Shown in pieces: positions 1 through 13,292 of a stretch of 64,000 nucleotides of DNA. This DNA is from Wuchereria bancrofti. Taxonomy: Eukaryota > Nematoda > Chromadorea > Rhabditida > Onchocercidae. The stretch covers positions 4,166,163-4,230,162 of the forward strand of contig SSBO01000009.1 of the NCBI GenBank assembly GCA_005281725.1. The letters run 5' to 3'. The notes below the pieces were generated by a model. It was not told the origin of the DNA. It ran no database searches and saw only the letters and a list, made by a program, of their open reading frames with translations. The first letter of the stretch is position 1. Each line of letters begins with the position of its first letter. A program made the position numbers and the translations under genes.

Positions 1-2856
1 TATCATCCCTTTCATCAGATCATAAAAATCATTCTTTGGAATTTAGCTGTTCTTGATGAGATAGAATTAAGATGCTACTACTATTCAGAAGAATAGTAAT
101 AAAAGAAGAGTTCTTAATCGGGAACATTCTCAGAAGTTTAACCTTCAACTCTTTGCATAATTAGGAATTAGTGAAAATTAATTTCTTTTTTATTTTCGTT
201 AACGAGTTGATGCTAAACATCAAATGCTATTACAACAGCAACTTTCAGATAATTTATCATGCATATAAAAGTTTTTTGTTTATATTGAAGTTCTATTTTT
301 ATGCAAATCATTTTAAGTATCAAAAATTTTTCAAAATAGAAACTCATTTATTTATATATTGGTTGCAATAAAATGTATGTGCAAATTTTGTAAAAACAAT
401 GTGACTTTTTTGGTAATCATTGAAATCAGGAGTTTGTCATGCATTTTCAGCATTTTCAAAAAGTTTTGAATAAATGATTATCTAATACTTTGAAATACTG
501 AATTGTATCAAATTTAAATTAATATAAAATAAGCTGAGGCTAATAGGAGATTTTATCATCCAATTGTAGAAGTAAGGAAAATTTTTTCCTTTAATGTAAT
601 AATAAAACATAATTTTGAAATAAAAGAAAAATATTAGATTTATGAAAATGAATATTTATGAAAGTTATGAATTTGAACCTACCCGAATTTTTCCTTAAAA
701 TTTTGAATGAATAATTATATTTTGGAATACTGCATTCTACTAAATTTAAAGATAGCCAAAGATAGGCAAAATTGTTATCGGATGAAAGTGGAAGAGAAAT
801 CAATCAGTCTTACACCCATCCGAGTAATTAATTATTGATTTTTCCAGAACATCAGTTCATTTCAGCTTTTGTCTATCTTCAGTTTGTTTAATAAACTGTC
901 ACTTTGGCAAATTGTCAGTAGCAGACATAGCTGTCTTCAATAAAAGTTAGTATAGCAATTATCAACTGAAAGGTTATTTGTTGTATGATTGAAATATCAG
1001 AAGGAGAAGGGAGGCATTCAAGCCATTATTTGAAAGAAAAATTGGACTTTCTCGTTATAGTGAGTCTAAAAAACGTTCGTAGTGAGTCTAAATGGCGTTG
1101 ATGTGGAAATTTTCAAATTAGTGTAGTCACTAAAGAATAAAGAAATTCTTTTTTCTTCCCTTTCTGAATAAGAAAAAAAAAGAAAAATAAGAAATCTTAC
1201 TTTGCTATTCTTAAAGAAACTAGAAACTAAAAGCTATTCAATCTTCTCTTTGTGGATAAACAAATACTGTAAGATTTTCTCTTCTTATTTGATCATCTAA
1301 GTATAACATAAGGGAAAGTATAGTTTATTTGTATAATTAATTTTATTCAATTTCGTATTCTTATTTTATTCATTTAGTTTGTTTTCCCTTTTTGGTCATC
1401 TCTGTTTGATTTAAATTAATTCGTGCAATTTACTGGAACCCAATTTGATTCTTTTTACCACATTTCTTCTATTCCAAACAATCAGAGAGATCGGATTAAC
1501 TGAATGGTCGAATTGTTCCATTGATTGGTAGTCCACATGATTACCTGTTTATAAAATTTATGAATACCTGCTATGTGAACTATATTATTCTTCCTTTTCA
1601 TTATATAATTATCCAAAGCTCACGACCACTGATAAAATAATCTATGGAAAGTAAATAATTGTCACAAGTTGTCTTTTATTTTTATTTTATTTATTTCTTT
1701 TTTTTGTCCTGAGAATTGTAATCTGTATGTTGTTTCATCCACTTACTAATAAATTATCTTTCCTTAATGAGGAATCAGATTAATTTGGGCTAATGAGCCT
1801 TGCTAATAAAACTTTGAGCTGAACTGAAAAAATCCTTTTGTCTGGAAGAATTTAATTCGAGCATTCAAAATCGCTCTTTTTCGAAAAACAAATATATTAC
1901 TCAATTTATGAATTAGTTAGCACGATGTTATCACTCGAAGATAAACAATATGACTACTATTGTATCAGTTATATTCAAGTGACCATGTCAGATCAAAAAA
2001 TGTCAACTTTTGAAGATAATTATTGGCTATACAAAAATTGGTCGACAGATTTCTAAGTCATAGAAATAAAATTGACTAATTTTTTCGATTTTTAAATAAG
2101 CTTAGATGTAAGACCCTACTATATCATGCAGTCGCTATGCATTTTTAGTAAGCTCAGGTGTAGTTGACAACTTAGGCGATTGAGGAAAATGAATTTCTGA
2201 AGAGTTAGTTAGATTCATCCAATCTATGTATGTAAAAGTATGCAAATATATGCATGTAAATTTAGATCTGAGTGTTTACGCTTACTTTTAATAGCCTAAC
2301 AATGCATGTATCTTTCATATTCGCTTCTTTTCAACATATGTTGAGAGCCAATTTTTACTCTGCAATCACCAATATATATACATCAAGCTTAATTTTTCTC
2401 TTAAAAATTTTTTTTCATTTATCATTGACAAAATTTTTTAGGATTAATCTTAAAAAAGATAACCCGAATATAAAAAATTTCCTCAGCTGTTGTGCTTTGA
2501 ATATTCATTTTTTAACATTTAAGATTACTTCAAGCACAACATAATATAATAAAAGAAATAGCTGTGTGGTGTAACACACATGTTGTAGAGCTAGCTGACT
2601 AATTAATTATTATCTATCTTTCATTCATCAGTTTCGTTGCATTCCATGCCCTAAATATACTGCACTGCTCTTTATCTCTTTATGTCTTATTATTTAAGTT
2701 ATTCCAAATTTAACGAAAAAATAGGCACTTAAATAGCTGTTGAATGTGCAGTTCTTGTTGTTGGCTGCCCAGGTGTGCAGGATCAAATGAATCTGATTAT
2801 TCAACTTTACTTAAGCTCAAACATTCATAATTCTGTTCACATTTGTCGCTATTCTG
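1..2856. other. Intergenic, no supported gene
   Basis: AT-rich DNA with frequent stops in all frames. I see no exon with convincing splice sites and no structured repeat. The short open frames at 171-371 and 2272-2544 are low-complexity, F/N/K/I-rich translations typical of random AT-rich sequence. Confidence 0.6.
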
Positions 2857-3343
2857 CTAGCAAAGAGATACTCGTCCTACAGGATTGCTATTAAAAATAA
2901 TACATCGATTTAATTTTCTTTTGTTCTCAGTTCTTTTGTTTATTTTCCACTTGAAGAGGCTATTTCCAACAGAGCGCTCGAGGACCTTATCTTCACTACC
3001 GTATAATCCCGTGCCTTCGGCATTTCCATAATGTTTCATCCAATTATTGTATATAATTTGCTCCTGATACTCATACAAATAAAAGGTGATCCGGCGACAG
3101 TCAACTTATCTAGATTTTTGCTCGTCTGTGTATGATGGCCACTTCTTGATGAAATGACGTTACATCAAGCAATTCTGAAAAATAAACTGAGTGCCTACTT
3201 CTGAAGATCCTTTCATATACTAATACACTATAAGGCACTCCAGTTTTTATTCCGCTTCTCAAATCGTAAACAGCTAATGTTTGGAATAGATTCACATAGC
3301 ATAATTGATTTACAAATTCATTTTGATTCGTTATCACTTTCAT
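2857..3343 (-). CDS. Candidate small gene or exon pair, unrecognised
   Basis: Two adjacent minus-strand open frames look more protein-like than their surroundings. The first starts at ATG 3343 and runs 77 codons to a TAG at 3110. The second begins behind an acceptor-like TATCAG, just after position 3064, and reads to 2857; it is rich in charged residues (K, R, E, N) and contains GTGLYGSEDKVLERSVG. No GT donor joins the two in a consistent phase, so they may be separate, part of a broken gene, or chance. I recognise no family. The frames lie upstream of and divergent to the gene starting at 3610. Confidence 0.25.
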
Positions 3344-3609
3344 CTCACTGCTAATTAGAATTCACGAATCAGAAACACATTCCCAGCCAGTCTTCTGAAT
3401 TCTATTTGTTGCTCTAAACTTTGCAATGAACTTATCGTTGGACAATATCAGCTACAATTAGTCATCAATGACAATTAGCAAATTTCCGCCCCGCCTGATC
3501 GTATTACATCATACGACTGGAACGAGCTATCTTCTTGATTTTCAGAACAAAAAACAACTCGAAAAGTGAAATTAGATTATCTATCAACAATCAATAGTTA
3601 TTTTTGCAG

Positions 3610-6600
3610 ATGTCTGATTTAGATTTACAAGACAGATTGGCAGGACATCGTGGTTTCGCAATCAAAGCTCGTGAAGTATTATTAGAACCACCAGCGCCAT
3701 TTGCAGTTGTGAGCGTAAGTTTCTGTTTGTTGTTTATTTCCTGTATTTAGTTAGAATTTTGGTCTGACATTTATTTAATGCTGTCATTTGAATTATCTTT
3801 TTATTACTTCATTTCTGAGGTTTTTTTGTATTAAACGGTTTGATTCAATTTAATTCAAAAGCTGTTTTGTTAAGGAATATTACTTTATGATTTAAAGAGG
3901 TCCATTTTTAATCAAAAATATAAATTCATGTTATAAGACTAATGCTACTACTTCCACAAGTGAAGTTCTTAAATATATGGTCTTGATATAAAGGTGAATT
4001 TTTCTGCTCATTTGTCTCTTTTGACTAATTTTTAAAAATGAGATCTTGAAAAATTTTTAAACTTTACAAAATGCAATAAATCGGTTTCATTAAAATTTCA
4101 AGATGCGTTTCATTATTGTGAAATAGTTCCTTTCTGAATGAACAATCTCACTAATTGCTATTTCTTTTTTTCCTACCATATTTGCGCCTATTTTTAATTC
4201 AGTTATTTCTCCATCCACACTTTCAAAGACTGTCAGTACGATTGGCTTCTTTTTTGTTTTAATTTTTTATAATTATTATAATTTGGTATAACACATTTAA
4301 TATATATTGTAATTTCTTTATCGAATGCATAAAAATTATCAATTCATATCAGAACAAAAATATGAGTTTCAGGCTATCATAATAATCTTTCTTTTCAGGA
4401 AAGCACTGGAAGTTTATCGAATGAATTCAGTAGTCCAAAATCACCTCATCGTGGATTTACGGCAAAAGCACGTGAAATGCTTGTTGAAAGACAAACACAT
4501 GATAGTCATCATAGCTCAAAAGGTGAGTTTGCAGATTGCATTACGCTTATGAATAAATTTTGTTTTGTGCGGAAAAATTATAGTATGAAATAAATGGAAA
4601 AACTAACATATTTTTTAAGTTTTCAAATTTTTTCAATTTTTTATTATCTTATATGGATAATCTAAAAGAATTTTATATTCTACACTCTTAAAAGTGTTCA
4701 GTCTTCATAAAAATATGAATTTAATGCAAAAAAATGTACGATATCTTGTAAAGATTTAGTTTTTCTTGAAGCAATTCGATCGGATTTTGATATATGGCAC
4801 AAGCAGCAATCACATCCAATCCATGCGCCTTTGAATAAACAGCCGGTGCAACAAGCAAACATTGGTACGTTTATACATATATTTTCTGTTATACATTCTA
4901 GTTTTAGCTAAGACTTACTTCAATCTATTCTAAAATCAAAAGGTTTGATTTTGAAAGCAAAAAATTTTTTCTTCATTTAGGTAAGGTAAAGTAAAAGATG
5001 ACAACAACTTTTCAAGCGAAAGTGTAACAGACATCACACGAAATTCCAGAAAAAAAAAAGAAATTAGATTTTATCTTGTTGCATTCAGCTGCTCATCTGT
5101 TCTTTACTTCATTTCACAAAGCTACGTTGATCCATCATCATCATCATTATCATTATCATCATTATCGTCATTATTATTATCACCAATTATCAACTATTTA
5201 GCAATGAAATATTAATGCAATGCAAGACTAAAATTGCATTTGTTTCTTTCTTTTTACAGACTGTCGAAAGGAAATGTAGGAAATTAGATTTGAGGTATAG
5301 CATTGTCAACATTCTATTTAGTAAGTCGATGGATTTCTTCAAATCAAAATAATAAAGTGTTGGTGGTAGAAAAGTGATTATGTATGCATGCATGGTATGT
5401 CAGTAAGTGTTTGCTGAAAGAGAAATGATGATTTTTGATGTGTTGTCGCAATTAATTCAAATTCCAACATTATTACATCAAATTTCAATCCCTTGGAGAA
5501 TTAGACGATTGATTTATGCTTTCAGTAATGAACAAATTAGAAGATAAATATATAGCTGTAGGATTTTACTGCATCACAATTTATTTTATCTATTAGAACA
5601 TGTAGTTATGAATATAAAATGAAAATTTAATTATGAATATAAAATGAAAATTTTTCTTTCGTACTTAAGGTTAACTTTCAAAAAGTTTTGGATGTCGTCA
5701 TTTCTTGACCTTTAACTTGAACAAAACAAAATTTTATGCTGAAGAAAATGATGATAGGACGTTCTCAAAGCGCATTTGAATTTGAAAATTATTTATACTA
5801 ATAAATTTTCAACTCTAGGCGCATATAATTGGCCAAAATTATTGCGTTGATAATTCTTAGTAATTCTTAATCTATCTTCTGGTGCACTCTCTTTACATTA
5901 GAAAGTTTTGCTTTGATGAAGCAATGTTTGTGCCTAATTGTTTCACTTTCATCTTAGAACTACTAAGTATGCTAACGAATTCAATTCAATTTATTCTAGT
6001 AGCAAGGATATCTCATTTTTTCCTGCAACAGAATATTTTGATTTAAAAAAAAAGAAAACATAATTCAAAATTCCCACTTCATTTATGGCTTCAGATCTAT
6101 AAAACTATATTGGAATGGCTATAATAGGTTAGTCATCAATGTAGATATTCCAATTTATCCGTATCCTTTGTTACAGACGTGTTCATTCGTAACACATTAT
6201 CCTTGATTTTTAGCAAAGAAAACAAACTTTCAAAGTTAAAGAAATTTATTTATAGGTTATGAAAAGAAGAAAATTTTAATTCCACATTCCAAGTTGTCAC
6301 GAATAAAAGCTCATAAACTGCTCGGTGAAACTGGGAGAACGCGATCAGCTAATGAAATTTTCTATGATAAATTTATGAAACAAGTACGAAATCCACTATT
6401 GCACTGTGATTTAGAAGTTGCAAGGTAAACGATCTTGTGCTTTTTTCTGGAAGAATAGACTTTATATAAGAAATTTGATAAGAATAAAAAGAGAGGATGT
6501 AAAGTGATAATATTGGACTTACATAAAATGTAAATCAGTAGAATTCATGAGATTCAGCAAACTTAAAAGAAGGGATAAGTAAACACAGAATTTTCATTTC

Positions 6601-7132
6601 AATTTATAAAGTCCGGTAAAGTGTGACAGATTATATTTCCGAAAATGTTTAAAATGAAGTGAAAGAGTTCTCAACAGTAGCAATTTTCAGTTCCTCGCAT
6701 GGAAAGTTCACAGTGAGATGTTCAGATTCACAACGGTTAGTGGTCGTATTCTTAAATACGTTTATAAAATTACTTTTACACTCTATCCAGAATGTATTAT
6801 CAATAGCAATAATCAAATGATGAGTAGTTAATGGTAGCAATAATCATAAATGAATTTGCATATTTGAATAGAAATAAAATCCGAATGTATGCTATGACAA
6901 AAACATAGTTATCTGCCACTTCTAATCAATATTTATATAAATTTTAATAAATTAAGAGATTAAAGTTCTAACTAATTTTTAAATTCACAATCAAAATTTA
7001 GTATAAATTTTGGCATTAACTTTTTTCAGAAGTAGTGCGTCTGATAAAGCTAAAGTGATGAACTGTGCGATGTTTGATAATCTTCAAATAGATGTCAACA
7101 ATAAAGAAGATAATACAGAATGTCCAAAATAA
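3610..7132 (+). CDS. Unrecognised 197-aa protein with repeated HRGF..KARE motif
   Basis: Five exons (3610-3714, 4399-4522, 4772-4864, 6256-6424, 7030-7132) join in consistent phase to a 197-aa protein. The ATG directly follows TTTTTGCAG, a likely spliced-leader or cis acceptor, which fixes the start. The N-terminal half carries two copies of one motif: HRGFAIKAREVLLE (about residues 13-26) and HRGFTAKAREMLVE (about 55-68). A diverged third copy, SRIKAHKLLGE, lies near residue 120. The protein is hydrophilic and basic, with no signal peptide or membrane segment. The repeats look like short amphipathic helices and could be linear binding motifs, but that is inference. I do not recognise the family. 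Exon structure is well supported; function is unknown. Confidence 0.72.
5132..5184. repeat. ATC/ATT trinucleotide microsatellite
   Basis: Imperfect run of CAT/ATC and ATT units inside the third intron of the 3610-7132 gene. It is a simple repeat with no coding frame. Confidence 0.9.
5606..5653. repeat. Tandem duplication of a 23-bp unit
   Basis: The unit beginning TTATGAATATAAAATG occurs twice in direct tandem, separated by one base, in the same intron as the ATC/ATT microsatellite. Confidence 0.8.
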
Positions 7133-10100
7133 AAAATCAATAACTGTTCAAATTTTGGCTACCTGCAAATTTCAAAGCTTGGAAAAATTCTTACCTTGAT
7201 GTTTATATGATAAATTCAAAATCCAATTATAATATGTGAATTGTAAACTTGGATTTTTATTGATAAAAGCTGTTACTCATAGTTCAGTTCCTTTCAATAG
7301 AGACACGATGATAATCACCATAAAATATGTACAGTGAATGTTTTTGGTGATTTTTGAATCTGAAGAAGTTTTATATAACCTGAACAAAGCATTTTTAAAA
7401 GTGTTAATTTTTAAAAGTCAACTTCGAAGTGGTATTCCTGAAGGCATGGCCGTTTTGGTTGTCAAACCAAGTAATTTTGCCAACTAGTATTCATACCCGA
7501 AATACACATTGAAGTTTCTAGTCGTATCTTTAGTTGAGCTGATAAATAAAGTGGTACTTACTCTATATAACTAGGTAAAAGAAAGTTCTATCTAACTATG
7601 AATTAATAGAAAGTTGCATATCCTTTTCATTGGTATTTGGATATTAATTTGAATATGTCGCCATAATTTAATAAAATATTCTGTATTTTCTTTATCTTTT
7701 TTACAAAATTGTTCACCATCTAAATCCTTCAGACTGCATAATATGGAAACCAGAAAATGTATCAGTGTCCTCCGAATGAATAGTATTTCAAAAAATTATA
7801 AATCAAATTGATTACCAAATTAAATTAAGCGGTTTACACTGCATAACTCTGACAGTAAAACCACATATCTTTGGAACTTTGAAAATGACCAAGATTCAGA
7901 ACACCACCATTATATTATATTACATAAAGATTCATCAGAATATTATTATATATTTATCAGGATTGTATAGATTATTTGATAATGAACATTCTTATATATA
8001 GATTTATCAGAATGCAATTAAATTTTAAAGTGCAGTGATAGGTAAGTTACTCATGATCTGTTCGATCTATTCGAATAAACAATAAACAGTGAAAATACTG
8101 ATTCCGTTGAGTTTTGAAATCTGTTTAGATCTTACTGAGACAATTTAAATGTCCAGAAGTGTTTAATTACTTAATCTTTACTTTTCACTTTCGGACAGGA
8201 TTTTTCTTATACTCAAACACCAACATCTGTAAAGCCAACAGAACCCGAAAGGAACCATCAATCCTTGCACCAACCTCGCCGCTGGATCATATCAAGCAAA
8301 ACATAAAGTGGGATGAAAAGAATCGCAGTGACCAAACCATAATCAAGCCGTTGTAATTACCCATTGAAATTCACTTTTGTTTAAAATTCGTTCTATCTAT
8401 AAGAGAAAGCAGGCAACAACTATTAAAATTTTTTTTTCATTTTTTTTTTCAATTTCTTAGGCTAAACATGTACTATGCTTATATCAACCACTATAATACA
8501 GCAGAATGGTTCATTTTGAATAAGGCGGATTATTTCAAATAGTATATTAGCAGTATATTCTCATTTTAAAGTTCAATTTTATTAGTGGACTTAAAAGTTG
8601 ACAATGAAGCATAAATAAATTTTTTATTCCTCATTGAATCAAACTTTGGATGTGTGAATGTAATTGGCGAATATAATAACAATAGCAATATGAAAAAATT
8701 TGTAATGTGTTAAACCCAAAGATAAAAATTTGTGGTCTAAAGATTGATTGTCTCAACTGAATATTCTTTAATCAGATATAAAATTATTTCAGATTTATAC
8801 CTCAAGTGATAAGCCATTCAGCTAACATTCACCCTCCAATTGTAACGATGTTTATATGCCTTGTCCGGAATATCACAGTCTGTTAGCAAAGAACTGTTAG
8901 CATTGCTTAATATCGCGGGAATTGCTACTAATTTTATTGTTAAGACCTTCCAGTCTGACAAGCAAACTGTTTGATCTTTGTTATAAACCCAATCTACCTG
9001 CAACGTCGAAATACTTAGAGTCTTCCAGTGTGACACTCACTCTTCTAACTAATTGAAGTAATGTTATAAAGTAATTCCTCTTTACTCACTGTAATTATGT
9101 GCTTTGTTGTAAGCCAGTGGTCAGTTTTTGGATACAACAAGCACTCACTCAGTTCACTTCAGCAGACGGTGTGCGACAGTAGCAATAACAATAACAGAGT
9201 GAAAGTATGATGACACTTACGAACATTCAATGGAATGACTGACTGTTGAGATAGTAAAGAACAGTGAAGCTATTGCTCAATTGGCGACAACAACAAGAAA
9301 CATACTAAACGCCGTGCGTGTACCACATATTTGCAATTGTTCTTCATTGTCATTTGAAACTTCCATGCAATCCTTCATCAAGTGAGCATAAAGCTGTCCA
9401 TCACAAATTGTTAAACTGTCACTGTGTTTTCTCAAAGAAAAATTAGTTGCTATTTAGCATACAGTAGCAGTTATTTTCTTAAGAATCATTCAAGCATTTT
9501 TTACTGAATGAATGAACTGCTAAGTTGATTAGAAATTGATCTTACTTTATTTCATTTTCTGCAAGCTCTTTTCCCTTTTTTCCTGCTGTTCTTTTTTTTT
9601 TCTTTGTTCTTCCTTTTCTGAAATCTGAAATTTTCTGAAAATCTTAATCTGAAAAGATTCAGCCTTTGCAGTATAAAAGAAATAAAGGCAATGTTTTCAA
9701 CAATTCCCTGCTTTCACGAAATAAAAAAAGGTCATTATTAACCGCTTTCTTTTGTGACATGGAAGTGACTGCTTAAAAATGAATTCGGAAAATAATCATA
9801 GCTGAAACAAAGTCAATTTACAGTCAGATTGTAAAATCATGATAATAAAATTGGGAGCAACTTCCAACACATAAGCAATGCACATATTTTTATTAACAAA
9901 CTGTAAAGTTCTAGACAATGCAGATGAGTATTGGATAAGAATTCCTTAATTCAAACATTTATCTAAAGTTTATTCAAATAAAACAATCCTTGGCCTTATG
10001 GATTTAGCACAAATTTGTTTCGACATATTATAATCGGTTCTTCTTATATATATATATATATTTATTTATTTATTTGTTTATTTATTTATCTATTTATTTG

Positions 10101-11494
10101 TTTATTTACTATTTATTTTATATTTATGCACAAATTTGCCTCAATTTCCAATGTTTTTTCACAACCATTATGAAGCATAAAGGAGCTATCTCAATATCCT
10201 CCGGTACTTCTGACATTTAAATATACTAATTTAAAACAAATAACTGAATGCTCAATAGAAAATTCTTCCCCTCATAACACGGAAAATATTTCTATTTGAA
10301 AATTTGAAGCACTATTATCTGCCAGTTAATAAATTTGTGCTACCAAAGCATAAAGGTTCCAATTACAATTTAACTCATATTATGTATGCATGTTAGTCTG
10401 GATGAATGACTTATGAATGAAATAATTTTCTCAAAGATATTAATCCTTCTTGATGACATGTTCATTATCCGGAGAAGTTTGATATCATTAGCCTTTTTAT
10501 TTTCTCACAGATAACTTTTCAGATTTTTCATGCTGTTTTTATTTTTAATTTGACTTTTCATTACCTTAAACTCTTCATTTGAAATTATCGTATTTTATTA
10601 AATTATCTTAATTAAAGATTTGTTGTTTTTGGTTGGGTTCCTAAATCTATTCTCAATGCAATTTAACATTAAATACTGAACATTGAAATAATCACTTTTT
10701 CGAAAATAATGTATATTCGTTCTTTTGATATGGAGCAATATTTTTTAAGATAGTGTAACAGTTCGGATTCTTAAATTTTCAGCTATTTGCTTTTTGTTCA
10801 ATTTCAGTGGCCAATTTCAGCGCTTTTTCTGGTTGAAACAAATTTGGAAGAAGTTCACGAATTTGTTATAAATGAATTCTCATGTTGAAAAAATGCTTGT
10901 GCAAAAGGCGATCTAATTGCAATTAGCTGGTGAATCCTGGACTTTGGAAACGGAATTGTTAATATTCAGCAACGATGTGAAATGAAGCTACCTACAGCTT
11001 TTTACTAACGGATTCTTCAATTTTCTTTCTTTTTGAGGTCAGCCCTTCAAATGCACTATTTGAATTGAGCCAGTATGTAGCTATTGATTGAATCGACCAC
11101 AATTATAGAAACAATAGAATGATAAAAGATATGGGAGTTTCGAAAGTGATAAAGTTATTTGTTACAGATGCAATGATAGTAATTCATACTTAGTTACAGG
11201 AAAAGCTTAGTAACTGAATCGAATTAGCGCTAATAAATTTTTTTAATGTTAAAAAGTGAAATTGTTAGTTAGTAGTAGGTAACAAATGACGACATTGAAA
11301 GTTGCTGTAAAAATCTGAGTGCGGAGATATTCGGCTATAATCATTTTACATTGCCTTCTCCTTGGAAAAAGTTCAAGGAAAGTTAAGATAGAAGGAATGC
11401 CGAAATGATGGACAAGTAACACTAACTGGACTGGCGGATAGACTGACAATACTCAAATAAGATCTCAAAGAAAAGATAATCCTAGAATTTCGTT
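7133..11494. other. Intergenic, one exon-like frame
   Basis: No complete gene is seen. A plus frame from an acceptor (CGGACAG, exon start about 8200) to a TAA at 8354 is exon-like and could be an alternative 3' exon of the upstream gene, since its phase fits the end of that gene's exon 3. The (TA)n/(TTTA)n repeat at 10045-10125 lies here. The rest is AT-rich with short frames only. Confidence 0.55.
10045..10125. repeat. (TA)n followed by (TTTA)n low-complexity tract
   Basis: A TATATA run of about 16 bases merges into repeated TTTA/TTTG units. It is a typical intergenic simple repeat. Confidence 0.95.
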
Positions 11495-13292
11495 ATGTTT
11501 AACAAATCTTACTGTCTTATTTTTTACAACCATTCCATACTTCTCATTGATCTGCTAAACTTCTACTTTCTACCGATCAATTCACAGTGCATTGATCAAG
11601 GATCACATTATCCTGAAAATTTTGTTTGGATTCAAGATGATCATTTCAACGTGACATGCAGAAAAGGTAAAATTGAGGTTAGCTTTTCTATTTTCATCGA
11701 AAAAGATAATGGTTATGACAATAACAGTTAACATCTGCAGAGAATAAGTTTCGGTATTGAAACAAAAACTACTTCAGATAAAAACGATATCAAAAATTTT
11801 TTATTAAAGTCAAAAAGTCAGAAATTTTTTTAAATATTTTTGACAGAATTAGTGACGTAATGCCAAATTTACAGGTACGAAAGAAATAGTTTGAAGTTCG
11901 GTAATATTTATTTTAAAACGAATGTAAAATTTTTTGACACAAATCTAAAAGAAATTACATTCTCCTATTATTTTCCAAATTTACTGACCCTCTATCATAT
12001 TCATTAGGTGCTGAACTGTGTAAGCGACCGTGGTACTTTAATACCGCTTATGACGCCATCATTCTGGGAAAACGATATCGAGTATTCTTGTATGGACGAT
12101 GAGATCAGAAGTGAGGAAGGGTCAGGAGAAGACATTTCCAAATGCAGTGGTCGAGAAGAGTATTATCACAGTCATTTCGTTATTTCATGCATCACGAATA
12201 AGTAAGTTTAAATAATTGTGTGGAAAACAAACAATAGACTTCTCAAATCTGTGATCATCGCAATACTAAAGAGACAAACCGGTTATGAGAGAGACGATAT
12301 TCCTTCAACAGTAAATACCTTGTCACATTATAAATCAGAAAATCCATTTCTCTTGAAGCGTAACTGTTTATCTAAGCTATCCGCTCTTCACTCTGAACTT
12401 ATATCATTTTCCATTTCTACAACACGCAAAATTGTAGGTTCATAGCATGCTTGGATAAAAATGGTGACACCTTAAAAGAAGGGCTTTTTCTATTGGAACA
12501 CAAACAGCTCAAGAACTGCTACATTTACAATAATGGCAAAAGGGCCAGAATTGAAAATAAAGGTTGCATTTTGATATTTTGTCCTCACACCGATTTGCTG
12601 ATATGCTTATTATGAGATCAGTAATTACTTGGATGGTTTCTAATTAATATAAATGCATGTCGTAATTGGCGCTTCAATTTCATTACTATGTATGTTTTCG
12701 AATAGAATTTATGTCTGTCAGTAGCATTGAATTTTATTATGATTTAGGTTGCTTTAACGGAACAGAATATGATGATATTATGGATGAATCATTACATATC
12801 AAGAAATATGTGGTTTGGAGAGAAGGTAATTATGACATGCGATGTGGCGACGTTGGAGTTCACATCTACAGGTAAAAAGAGAAATCCAGTCAGTGTTTAT
12901 GAATTACAATGCATATTCCATTATGATGTTTTAAGATAATTGTAGGCCAGATAAACTTTTAAGCCCTTAAATTATCGAAGTGTGTTGTAAAGATGAAATT
13001 CTAAAATTTGATTTGAGATGAAATGAGGAATGACTTCAATTCGCTTTAGTAAATGATTGTTGCATTGAATTCCTAATTCTTCTAATTATAATTAAGTTAT
13101 CTCGGCAAAATCAGGTGCTGAAAGACAGGTTGATAATGGGAAGTATTATTAAGTATTTTTGAGCAATAATTTCGGATTTTGGCTACATCTTATCAGTGAT
13201 TTTGCAGATGTCACTTAGGTAACGATAAGAAAATATATGCAGGAACAGCTTGGATTGATGCAACTGGTACAATACATGTTTGTGGTGAATGA
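11495..13292 (+). CDS. MIG-18-like secreted fibronectin type I-like protein
   Basis: Five exons (11495-11677, 12008-12201, 12438-12562, 12748-12871, 13208-13292) join in phase to 236 aa. After a hydrophobic N-terminus ending near 'INSQ', the protein shows the nematode MIG-18-type pattern: a Cys, a Tyr, a Trp, then C-x-n-C pairs. This repeats about three times, beginning at CIDQGSHYPENFVW, KCSGREEYYHS and CFNGTEYDD, and the protein ends at an IHVCGE terminus. In C. elegans, MIG-18 is a secreted protein that acts with ADAMTS proteases in gonadal cell migration and basement membrane; this is known of the family, not shown here. The start is uncertain: the ATG at 11495 gives a weak signal peptide, and CACAG just before the first Cys codon could be an acceptor from an unseen upstream exon. 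Domain assignment is fairly secure; orthology is not. Confidence 0.82.
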
